The notes beneath the pieces are model-generated. The model was not told where the DNA came from. It worked only from the letters and a program-made list of their open reading frames with translations, and ran no database searches. Shown one piece after another: positions 1-5,541 of a DNA stretch of 5,542 nt (its first letter is position 1; each line of letters starts with the position of its first letter). The position numbers and the translations under genes were made by a program. This DNA comes from Chloroflexia bacterium (GTDB lineage Bacteria > Chloroflexota > Chloroflexia > Thermomicrobiales > JALYUS01): contig JAICJW010000309.1 in assembly GCA_025928215.1 (NCBI GenBank), forward strand, positions 1 through 5,542. Reading direction: 5' to 3'.

Positions 1-435
1 ATCGCCGGGCTGCCCTCCGGCTACAACATTGATTTCCAGGAGACGAAAGGGCCGATGATCCGCGCCTTCGATACGGTCAATGACGCGCTGGCAATTTGCG
101 CGCTGACCATTCGCAAGACGACGGTCAACGAGGAGGTGATCCGCGCCGCTTGCTCGCCCGAACTCTTCGCGACTGATATGGCGTATGACCTCGTCAAACA
201 GGGGATGCCCTTCCGTGATGCCTATCGGAAAGTCGCCAAAATTGCGGACGATCTGCCAACGGTGGATGCGGACGCGGCGCTGCGCGAGCGGACCCATCTC
301 GGTGCGAGCGGCAACCTTGGTTTGATACATCTCACACAATGGATCGCGGAGGAACGCGTGATCGCGGAGCGGCAGCACGATACTTTCGCGGGCGCGATTG
401 CGTCCCTCGTGGCGCGGGCGGAACAGGGAGTCTGA
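1..435 (+). CDS. argH: Argininosuccinate lyase, C-terminal part (5' end outside window)
   Basis: This enzyme splits argininosuccinate into arginine and fumarate, the last step of arginine synthesis in the cytoplasm. The frame is open from base 1 to a TGA at 433-435, giving 144 residues of the C-terminal region. It opens with GLPSGYNIDFQETKG, the characteristic L-P-x-x-Y-N-x-D-x-Q-E-x-K stretch of the lyase core. The C-terminal domain follows, with ELFATDMAYDLVKQGMPFRDAY, which matches the family pattern A-T-D-x-A-x-x-L-V-x-x-G-x-P-F-R-x-A. The fumarase/lyase signature with the catalytic Ser lies upstream of the window. The tail (RTHLGASGNLGL) resembles archaeal-type ArgH as I recall it. lysW follows 22 bases after the stop, so the gene probably belongs to the same transcript. 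I see no frameshift. Confidence 0.93.
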   Translation: MAGLPSGYNIDFQETKGPMIRAFDTVNDALAICALTIRKTTVNEEVIRAACSPELFATDMAYDLVKQGMPFRDAYRKVAKIADDLPTVDADAALRERTHLGASGNLGLIHLTQWIAEERVIAERQHDTFAGAIASLVARAEQGV

Positions 436-457
436 ATTCCCGGAAAGGATAGCAGCA

Positions 458-640
458 ATGACAGCAACGACAACGGCAACAGCGGAATGCCCCGAATGCG
501 GCGCGGAGTGGCAGGTTTCGGACCTGACCAAGGGTGAGATTATCCAGTGCCCGGAGTGCGGCGTCGAACTCGAAGTCGTCGAGATCGCCCCGCTCGAACT
601 GCAACTCGCGCCCGAAGAAGAGGAAGATTGGGGAGAGTAG
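458..640 (+). CDS. lysW: LysW amino-group carrier protein
   Basis: LysW is the small acidic protein to which glutamate or alpha-aminoadipate is attached, through its alpha-amino group, on the gamma-carboxyl of the C-terminal Glu. It protects the amino group and presents intermediates to the enzymes of LysW-mediated arginine/lysine synthesis. The 60-residue product carries two CxxC knuckles, C11-P-E-C14 and C31-P-E-C34, expected to bind one zinc. It ends in an acidic tail, EEEEDWGE, whose last five residues (EDWGE) are the family signature; E60 is the attachment residue. Length fits the family (about 54-60 aa). The N-terminus has a Thr/Ala-rich lead of about nine residues. The ATG at 458 is chosen because GGAAAGGA (442-449) lies 8 bases upstream. 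A longer in-frame reading starting near 398 would overlap argH and add no family sequence. Confidence 0.97.
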   Translation: MTATTTATAECPECGAEWQVSDLTKGEIIQCPECGVELEVVEIAPLELQLAPEEEEDWGE

Positions 641-642
641 GA

Positions 643-690
643 AGGACTAAGGACTAAGCCGGAGACGCAAGACACTTAGTCCTTAGCCCT
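643..690. repeat. Inverted repeat of 7-base units between lysW and lysX1
   Basis: The left arm (643-658, AGGACTAAGGACTAAG) and right arm (675-690, CTTAGTCCTTAGCCCT) are reverse complements over 16 bases with one mismatch (A646 against C687), around a 16-base loop. Both arms are tandem heptamers. On the right, four units of 7 can be read from 675 to 702 (CTTAGTC, CTTAGCC, CTCGGCC, CTTAGTT), so partial homology runs past the arm. It begins 3 bases after the lysW stop. There is no T-run after the right arm, so it does not look like a standard intrinsic terminator. It could be an RNA hairpin in the transcript or an interspersed repeat; its function is unknown. Confidence 0.8.
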
Positions 691-712
691 CGGCCCTTAG
701 TTCTACGCGAAC

Positions 713-716
713 GGAG
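713..716 (+). promoter_or_regulatory. Ribosome binding site deciding the lysX1 start
   Basis: GGAG at 713-716 sits 8 bases before the GTG at 725, a normal spacing. The GTG at 716 overlaps this site, and the GTG at 737, where family similarity begins, is 20 bases away. The site therefore favours 725. Confidence 0.6.
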
Positions 717-724
717 TGAGCGGC

Positions 725-1615
725 GTGTCGCAGCGTGTGGCGATCTTGATGACGCGAATGCGGACGGATGAGAAGCGGATAGTGGCCGCGATCGAAGCGC
801 GCGGCGCAGCCGTCGAATTGGTGCCGGATCACGCGCTCGTTTTCGATCCACATACGGACGCATACGGGCAGTTCGACGCGATCCTCGACCGCTCACTGCA
901 CCTCTCCCGCTCGCGCTATGTGACGACGCTCTTTCAGGCGGCAGGCATCCCGACGGTCAACACGCCCGCCGTTATCAATCTGTGCAGCAACAAATTGCGG
1001 CAGACAGCGGTGCTCAATGAGGCGGCGGTGCCCGTGCCCGCCGTGCGCATCGCCTTCTCGCCGAAGGCGGCGGTCGAGGCGATGGAGCAGATCGGCTATC
1101 CCGTCGTCCTCAAACCGATCATCGGTACGGGCGGGCAACTCGTCTCGCTCATCGAGGATCGCGACGCCGCCGAGGCGGTGCTGGAACATAAGGCGACGCT
1201 CGGCTCGGCGCACCACGAGGTCTTTTACATCGAGGAGTACATCCCGAAGCCGGGGCGCGACTTGCGCGCGACGGTCGTCGGTGGGCAGGTGCTCGCCGTC
1301 GAGGCGCGCAGCGGTGGCGGCTGGCGGATCGGCTCGAATCGCCACCTGAAAGTGGAACCGATTGAGGCCTCCACGGCGATCTATGATGTCGCGATGCGCG
1401 CCTCCCGCGCCATTGCCGGATACGTTGGCGGTGTGCTGGCAGTGGATATTCTCGAACACCCCCAGCGCGGGCCACTCGTTGGGGAGGTGAATTACGCGGT
1501 CGAGTTCCGGGAGACGGAGGAGGCGACGGGCGCGGACATCGCCGGGGCCATCGCGGACTATGTCCTCTCCGCCGCCCGGCGAGGCGCGCACCTCGCGGGA
1601 GCGAGCGCTCCATGA
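725..1615 (+). CDS. lysX: Divergent LysX/ArgX-type ATP-grasp ligase (LysX1)
   Basis: This is a RimK-like ATP-grasp protein of 296 residues related to LysX/ArgX, the ligases that join an amino acid to the C-terminal Glu of LysW using ATP. The family opening is MAILMTRMRTDEK after a short lead. DRSLHLSR, GIPTVN and YPVVLKP (K130, ATP-binding Lys) follow, then FYIEEYIPKPGRDLR, D241 in AVDIL, and E254/N256 in GEVNYAVEF, the expected magnesium ligands. Two loops differ from the second copy at 2717-3604. The glycine loop reads GTGGQ (134-138) instead of GSWGR. The loop after W200 reads GSNRH (203-207) instead of NTARG, keeping only the Arg (R206). Activity is plausible because the metal ligands remain, but substrate choice or role may have changed. 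The GTG start at 725 is set by spacing; 716 and 737 are alternatives. The gene overlaps lysK by 4 bases (ATGA), so translation is probably coupled. It could be the AAA- or Glu-specific partner of LysX2; I cannot tell which. Confidence 0.85.
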   Translation: MSQRVAILMTRMRTDEKRIVAAIEARGAAVELVPDHALVFDPHTDAYGQFDAILDRSLHLSRSRYVTTLFQAAGIPTVNTPAVINLCSNKLRQTAVLNEAAVPVPAVRIAFSPKAAVEAMEQIGYPVVLKPIIGTGGQLVSLIEDRDAAEAVLEHKATLGSAHHEVFYIEEYIPKPGRDLRATVVGGQVLAVEARSGGGWRIGSNRHLKVEPIEASTAIYDVAMRASRAIAGYVGGVLAVDILEHPQRGPLVGEVNYAVEFRETEEATGADIAGAIADYVLSAARRGAHLAGASAP

Positions 1616-2712
1616 GTGCGCAGGCAATGGCCGCCCCAGATGAGATCGCGCTGCTGCACGATCTTGTCACCATCCCGAGCGTCAATCCCGGCGAGCGGGA
1701 GGCAGTGACCTATCTCTGTGCCGAGATGGCCCGGCGCGATTTTCTCACCCACATTGACGGCATCGGCAACGCGGTCGGGACAATTGGGAACGGCCCCGCG
1801 CATATCGTCCTGCTCGGCCACATTGACACGGTGCCCGGCCAGTTTCCCGTGCGTATCGAGGGTGGTGACCTGCTCTATGGGCGGGGCAGCGTGGATGCGA
1901 AGGGGCCGCTCGCGACCTTCGTCGCGGCGGCGGCACGCGCGGCGCGGCGCGGTGCGCTCGATGGCCTGCGTGTGACGGTGATCGGTGGCATTGGGGAGGA
2001 AGCGCATTCGCCGGGCGCGAACTTCCTCGCCGAGACGATGCCCCCGCCCGACGCCTGCATCATCGGCGAGCCGGGCGCGTGGGAGAGTATCGTCCTCGGT
2101 TACAAGGGGAGCATGCAGCTCCGGTACGAGTTGGAGCAACCGAACGCGCACGGGGCGGGGCAGCAATTGCCCGCGCCACAGATCGCGGTCGGTGCGTGGA
2201 ACGCGATGGTCACTGTCTGCGAAAGCCTCAATGGCGAGACGACATCAGTCATCGGGCGCGTCGAACCGACGCTCCGCGCTTTCGCGTCCGAGAGCGACGG
2301 CTTGCGGCAGCGCGCGCGGCTGGAGATCAACGTCCGCCTGCCGGTTACGGTCGCGCCGGATGCGCTGTACCACGAACTGCGCAATGCCGCCGGTGACGGG
2401 CATCTCACGCTGCTGGAGCCACCGGTACCGGCGTATCGCTGCGAGAAGAACACGCCGCTCGTCCGCTCGCTCCTGGCGGGCGTGCGCGCGGTGGGAGGGC
2501 GGGCACGGTTCAAATCGAAGACCGGCACGGCGGACATGAATGTCGTTGGCCCGGCGTGGCGATGCCAGATGGCGGCATACGGCCCCGGCGATTCCGCTCT
2601 CGATCATACGCCGGACGAGCATATCAGCCTCGCGGAATACGGTCATGCGATTGCCGCGCTCGACGCCGCGCTCGGCGCGTTCGCGGCCCAGATGCGCGAG
2701 AGGAACGGATGA
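1612..2712 (+). CDS. lysK: [LysW]-lysine / [LysW]-ornithine hydrolase (M20 peptidase)
   Basis: LysK releases lysine or ornithine from LysW by cleaving the isopeptide bond at its C-terminal Glu, the last carrier-bound step. The 366-residue product shows the M20 di-metal site in order: GHIDTVPG (H70 metal ligand, D72 supporting Asp), GRGSVDAKG (D95, bridging ligand), GGIGEEAHSPG (E129 general base, E130 ligand), IIGEPG (E153 ligand), and GPGDSALDHTPDEH (H332 ligand). NAHGAG near H180 falls where the lid domain supplies a conserved His. The stretch KTGTADMNVVGPAW (303-316) is strongly LysK-like rather than ArgE- or DapE-like. The ATG at 1612 overlaps the lysX1 stop as ATGA, with GGGAG at 1597-1601 upstream. 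The stop is followed after 4 bases by the ATG of lysX2, so all three genes should be co-translated. All expected catalytic residues are present. Confidence 0.95.
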   Translation: MSAQAMAAPDEIALLHDLVTIPSVNPGEREAVTYLCAEMARRDFLTHIDGIGNAVGTIGNGPAHIVLLGHIDTVPGQFPVRIEGGDLLYGRGSVDAKGPLATFVAAAARAARRGALDGLRVTVIGGIGEEAHSPGANFLAETMPPPDACIIGEPGAWESIVLGYKGSMQLRYELEQPNAHGAGQQLPAPQIAVGAWNAMVTVCESLNGETTSVIGRVEPTLRAFASESDGLRQRARLEINVRLPVTVAPDALYHELRNAAGDGHLTLLEPPVPAYRCEKNTPLVRSLLAGVRAVGGRARFKSKTGTADMNVVGPAWRCQMAAYGPGDSALDHTPDEHISLAEYGHAIAALDAALGAFAAQMRERNG

Positions 2713-2716
2713 AGCG

Positions 2717-3604
2717 ATGAGGCTGGGAATACTGCTTTCACAGGTGCGCGTCGAGGAGAAGAATATCCTCGCCAGCGCCGCCGATCGGGGCATCGAAGTC
2801 GTACCCGTCTATGACCGCGAGGTCCATTTCGACCTCAGCCACCGCACCTTTCCCGATGTAGACGTCGTGCTCGACCGTTCGCTCGTCCACTCGCGCGCCG
2901 AATATACGCTGCGGCTGCTCTCATCGTGGGGCATCCCGACGGTCAATTCGTTCGCTGCCAGCCAGATTTGCGATAACAAGTTCCAGACGACGCTCGCCTT
3001 CGTCGAGGCGGGTGTGCCGACCCTGCGAACGATGGTCGCCTACACGCCGCAATCCGCCCTCGACGCGATCGAGGAGATGGGCTACCCGGCGGTGCTGAAG
3101 CCGAATACGGGATCGTGGGGGCGGCTACTCGCGAAGGTGAATACCCGCGCGGCGGCTGAGGCGGTGTTGGAGCACAAAGCGGTGCTCGGCTCCTTTCATC
3201 ACTCGATCTTCTACATTCAGGAGTACATCGAGAAGCCGGGGCGCGATATTCGCGTCTTCGTCGTCGGCGATCGCGCCATCGCCGCTTCGTACCGCAATGC
3301 GAAGCATTGGGTGACGAACACGGCGCGCGGCGCGACTTCCTCGCATGCGCCGATCACGCCGGACATTGAAGCAATCTCGCTGCATGCAGCGCGCGCGGTC
3401 GGCGGCGAGATTATGGGCGTGGATCTCGTCGAGACGGATGAGGGGCTGAAGGTGATCGAAATCAACGTCGGCGCGGAGTTCCACGGCCTGATGGAGACGA
3501 CCGAGGTTGATATCGCGGGCGAAATCCTCGACTATGTGATCGCGAAAGCGCGACATACAAGCGGCACGCGTGCGGGCGTGGCCGTGGAGCGTGGGACAGA
3601 GTAA
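2717..3604 (+). CDS. lysX: [LysW]-glutamate / alpha-aminoadipate ligase (canonical LysX, LysX2)
   Basis: This 295-residue RimK-type ATP-grasp ligase closely follows the Thermus LysX pattern. It has MRLGILLSQVRVEEK at the start, then LDRSLVHSR, GIPTVNS, KPNTGSWGRLLAKV (K128; glycine loop GSWGR 132-136), FYIQEYIEKPGRDIRVFVVG, HWVTNTARG (N201 to G205), MGVDL (D236), and IEINVGAEF (E248 and N250 as magnesium ligands). It ends with TTEVDIAGEILDY. The ligase attaches the alpha-amino group of Glu (arginine branch) or alpha-aminoadipate (lysine branch) to LysW; I cannot read the specificity. The ATG at 2717 is chosen because it gives the family N-terminus and follows GAGAGGAA (2698-2705). An in-frame extension upstream would overlap lysK with unrelated sequence. 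It is clearly paralogous to the protein at 725-1615 but keeps the conserved loops, so it is the better candidate for the standard reaction. The next gene's ribosome site overlaps its stop codon. Confidence 0.93.
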   Translation: MRLGILLSQVRVEEKNILASAADRGIEVVPVYDREVHFDLSHRTFPDVDVVLDRSLVHSRAEYTLRLLSSWGIPTVNSFAASQICDNKFQTTLAFVEAGVPTLRTMVAYTPQSALDAIEEMGYPAVLKPNTGSWGRLLAKVNTRAAAEAVLEHKAVLGSFHHSIFYIQEYIEKPGRDIRVFVVGDRAIAASYRNAKHWVTNTARGATSSHAPITPDIEAISLHAARAVGGEIMGVDLVETDEGLKVIEINVGAEFHGLMETTEVDIAGEILDYVIAKARHTSGTRAGVAVERGTE

Positions 3605-3610
3605 AGGTGG
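3603..3610 (+). promoter_or_regulatory. Ribosome binding site of the HEPN gene, overlapping the lysX2 stop
   Basis: AAAGGTGG (3603-3610) shares its first two bases with the TAA of lysX2 and lies 6 bases before the ATG at 3617. It ties the HEPN gene to the biosynthetic transcript. Confidence 0.6.
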
Positions 3611-3616
3611 CGAGCG

Positions 3617-4021
3617 ATGCGCGAAGAAACAGCGGAATGGTTGGCGTCTGCCTCGGAAGACCTCGACGCGGCGCGGGTGCTCTTCGATGCCGGGCAATAT
3701 CATGCGATGGCCCTGCACGCGCAGCAATCGGTGGAGAAAGCGCTGAAGGGACTACTGGTCGAGCGGACGGGCGAACTGCCTGCGCGCACCCACGATTTGC
3801 GGCGGATCGGCACGGAAGTCGGCATCCCGGCGGGGATGATCTCACGCCTGGTCGAGTTGTATGCCTATTATCTCGCCGGTCGCTATCCCGGTACGGCGCA
3901 TGGCGACGCACAGATTCGCGCTCAGGAGGAAGCAACCGCTGCCCTGTCCACCGCGCGCGAAACGCTCGCCTGGGCGCGCGAGCAACTGGCAATTACGGGG
4001 CGCGAACAGGCGAGCGCGTGA
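3617..4021 (+). CDS. HEPN-domain protein, partner of the adjacent nucleotidyltransferase
   Basis: This 134-residue all-helical protein has the HEPN pattern. An N-terminal helix carries a spaced Asp/Ala face (WLASASEDLDAARVLFDAG, 8-26). Then come YHAMALHAQQSVEKALKGLL (28-47), the hallmark A-x-Q-x-x-E-K-A-L-K helix, THDLRRIG (58-65), and a last helical pair after RYPG. It probably forms dimers and pairs with the protein encoded next. HEPN/MNT pairs include toxin-antitoxin modules in which HEPN is an RNase; others have no proven role. The catalytic motif of HEPN RNases is R-x4-6-H. Here R89 and H95 are spaced R-x5-H (RYPGTAH), but the following residues are GD rather than the x-Y of the HepT type, and many members with RYP in this place are not known nucleases, so catalysis is doubtful. 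The gene follows lysX2 by 12 bases and overlaps the next gene by 4. Base composition looks like its neighbours. Confidence 0.87.
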   Translation: MREETAEWLASASEDLDAARVLFDAGQYHAMALHAQQSVEKALKGLLVERTGELPARTHDLRRIGTEVGIPAGMISRLVELYAYYLAGRYPGTAHGDAQIRAQEEATAALSTARETLAWAREQLAITGREQASA

Positions 4022-4353
4022 GTGGCCCGCCCCATCCTGCCGATGCAGCGGTTGTGCGCGCCTTCATCATCGCGTTACGCGCGAGTGGATATGCCGTTGC
4101 GACGCTCGTCTGGTACGGTTCGCGGGCGCATGGGACGGCAACGCATCGGGGCAGCGATTTCGATCTGATCGCCGTCGCTCCGGAGTTCGGGGCGCAAGGT
4201 TGGGTGGAGCGGCTCGTCGCGGCGTATGCCTGTTGGCCGGTGGCGTACGCGGCGGACATTCTCTGTTACACACCGGATGAGTTCGCGCGATTGGCGGGGC
4301 GGGCGAGTATCGTCCGCGAGGCAATACAGACGGGGCAGCGCATCGTCGGCTAG
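4018..4353 (+). CDS. Minimal nucleotidyltransferase (MNT) of a HEPN/MNT pair
   Basis: This is a 111-residue polymerase-beta-fold minimal nucleotidyltransferase. WYGSRAHGTATHRGSDFDL (32-50) is the G-S-x(10)-x-D-x-D active-site pattern: G34-S35 bind the nucleotide phosphates and D47/D49 bind metal. D80 in AADILCYTPDEF fits the third acidic position. All expected catalytic residues are present. In characterised pairs the MNT protein neutralises its HEPN partner, in MntA/HepT by adding AMP to a Tyr near the HEPN active site; that Tyr is not evident in this HEPN partner. The GTG start at 4018 overlaps the HEPN stop (GTGA), giving coupled translation without a clear site of its own. The same frame stays open upstream to about 3607, but that part runs out of frame through the HEPN gene and has no family similarity. 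lysY starts 20 bases downstream. Confidence 0.9.
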   Translation: MSGPPHPADAAVVRAFIIALRASGYAVATLVWYGSRAHGTATHRGSDFDLIAVAPEFGAQGWVERLVAAYACWPVAYAADILCYTPDEFARLAGRASIVREAIQTGQRIVG

Positions 4354-4373
4354 ACAACGAACGAGGTATACAG

Positions 4374-5426
4374 ATGGAACGGATGACGGCGAGCATAGTT
4401 GGTGGATCGGGATACGCGGGCGGCGAGCTGGTGCGCCTGCTGCTTGGGCATCCGCATATCCAGATTCAGCAGGTGACGAGCGAGCGGCAGGCAGGCAAAT
4501 TTGTCCGCAGTATGCACCCGAACCTGCGCGGCCGCACGGACCTCACCTTCACGCCGATGGAGGCGCTGGAATCCGTTGATGTGCTCTTTCTCTGCACGCC
4601 ACATGGCGTAACGATGGGGAAGATTGACCAGTTTCTCGACAAGGCGAATATCATCATTGATCTCTCTGCCGACTTCCGCCTGCGTAATCCGGACGACTAT
4701 CCAATGTGGTACGGCCACGCGCATACGAAACCGGAATTGCTTGGGGAGTTCGTCTACGGCATGCCGGAATTGCACCGCGATGCGATCCGCGATGCGCGGT
4801 ATATCGCGTCCCCCGGCTGCAACGCGACGGCGGCAATCCTCGGCCTCTACCCCCTTGCCCGAGCGGGGGTTCTCGATCCGCACATGCCCATCGTCATTGA
4901 GTCGAAGACCGGGTCATCCGGGGCGGGCGGCGAGAGCGGCCTCGCCTCACATCACCCGGAGCGGTCGGGCGTCATCCGTTCCTTCAAACCGACGGGCCAC
5001 CGGCATAGCGCCGAAGTGATCCAGGAACTGACGGTCGAGGGGCGTTCGCAGCCGATCGCGATGTCTGTCACGAGCGTCGAGGCGGTGCGCGGTATCCTCA
5101 CGACGAGTCACGCCTTTCTCAAGGAGCCGCTGGAGGACAAAGACCTCTGGAAAATCTTCCGGGGCGCGTACAAGAGCGAGCCGTTCATGCGCATCGTCAA
5201 GGAGGCGAGCGGCATCCACCGCAACCCTGAGCCGAAGATTCTCACCGGCTCGAACTACTGCGATGTCGGCTTCGAGCGCGACCCGCACTCCAACCGCGTC
5301 GTCGTCCTCGCCGCGATTGACAACCTCATGAAGGGTGCCGCCGGGCAGGCCGTCCATTCGATGAACATCCGCTGCGGCTTCCCGGAGACCGCGTCGCTCG
5401 AATTCGCCGGCCTGCACCCGGTTTAG
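4374..5426 (+). CDS. lysY: [LysW]-aminoadipyl / glutamyl phosphate reductase (ArgC-like)
   Basis: LysY reduces the LysW-bound side-chain phosphate to a semialdehyde with NADPH, and is homologous to ArgC (N-acetyl-glutamyl-phosphate reductase). The 350-residue protein begins with the dinucleotide-binding loop GGSGYAGGELVRLL (10-23). It then shows FLCTPHG, IDLSADFRL, YGMPEL, and ASPGCNATA with the catalytic Cys at C149. SKTGSSGAGG is next, then GHRHSAEV (H209/H211, one being the catalytic His). The C-terminal segment DNLMKGAAGQAVHSMN is the family's conserved end. The ATG at 4374 follows GAGG (4364-4367) at 6 bases; a second ATG at 4383 is possible. From sequence alone ArgC and LysY are hard to separate; LysY is chosen because lysW, lysK and lysX are adjacent and no acetyl-cycle gene is seen. 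The usual partner kinase LysZ does not follow directly: an inverted repeat does. Confidence 0.94.
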   Translation: MERMTASIVGGSGYAGGELVRLLLGHPHIQIQQVTSERQAGKFVRSMHPNLRGRTDLTFTPMEALESVDVLFLCTPHGVTMGKIDQFLDKANIIIDLSADFRLRNPDDYPMWYGHAHTKPELLGEFVYGMPELHRDAIRDARYIASPGCNATAAILGLYPLARAGVLDPHMPIVIESKTGSSGAGGESGLASHHPERSGVIRSFKPTGHRHSAEVIQELTVEGRSQPIAMSVTSVEAVRGILTTSHAFLKEPLEDKDLWKIFRGAYKSEPFMRIVKEASGIHRNPEPKILTGSNYCDVGFERDPHSNRVVVLAAIDNLMKGAAGQAVHSMNIRCGFPETASLEFAGLHPV

Positions 5427-5437
5427 GGAAGGGAACG

Positions 5438-5541
5438 TGAACCGCCAAGGCGCCAAGGACGCCAAGATCGGAAAGAGAATAATTCGTACCGCGTTCTCTT
5501 CCCCTGCATTCTCTTGGCGTCCTTGGTGCCTTGGCGGTTCA
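5438..5541. repeat. 29-bp inverted repeat of 8-base units downstream of lysY
   Basis: The left arm (5438-5466) and right arm (5513-5541) are reverse complements over 29 bases with one difference (T5527), which would still form a G-U pair in a plus-strand RNA. Each arm is a tandem of CGCCAAGG-like units: 5443-5450, 5451-5458 and, after one extra A, 5460-5466. The 46-base centre holds a second, weaker palindrome: AAGAGAA (5473-5479) against TTCTCTT (5494-5500). TTCTCTT recurs at 5509-5515. The element starts 11 bases after the lysY stop. Only one base remains after the right arm, so a following T-run cannot be judged. It may act as a transcription end or RNA stabiliser, but its tandem design looks more like an interspersed intergenic repeat. 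Confidence 0.85.

Noticed and set aside
643..690. Intrinsic terminator after lysW
   Set aside because: A stem is present but not GC-rich and no T-run follows; labelled as a repeat instead.
643..690. CRISPR-like or tRNA-like structure
   Set aside because: The repeats are inverted and contiguous without spacers, and no cloverleaf can be drawn.
893..1627. Long minus-strand open frame of 244 codons opposite lysX1
   Set aside because: It is Arg/His-rich, matches no family I recognise, and mirrors a clearly real gene in high-GC DNA; long antisense frames are expected there.
1558..2166. Minus-strand frame of about 200 codons opposite lysK
   Set aside because: No start context, no domain pattern; shadow of lysK.
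2540..2716. N-terminal extension of LysX2 by 59 residues into lysK
   Set aside because: The extension is basic and unrelated to LysX; the family N-terminus begins exactly at the ATG at 2717, which has a good ribosome site.
3607..4353. A 248-residue plus-strand frame spanning both HEPN and MNT genes
   Set aside because: The first 137 residues are an out-of-frame reading of the HEPN gene with no family pattern; only the part from the GTG at 4018 is real.
3617..4353. Recent horizontal transfer judged from composition
   Set aside because: By eye the GC and codon choice of the HEPN/MNT genes look the same as in the flanking genes; no inverted ends or duplicated target sites are visible around them.
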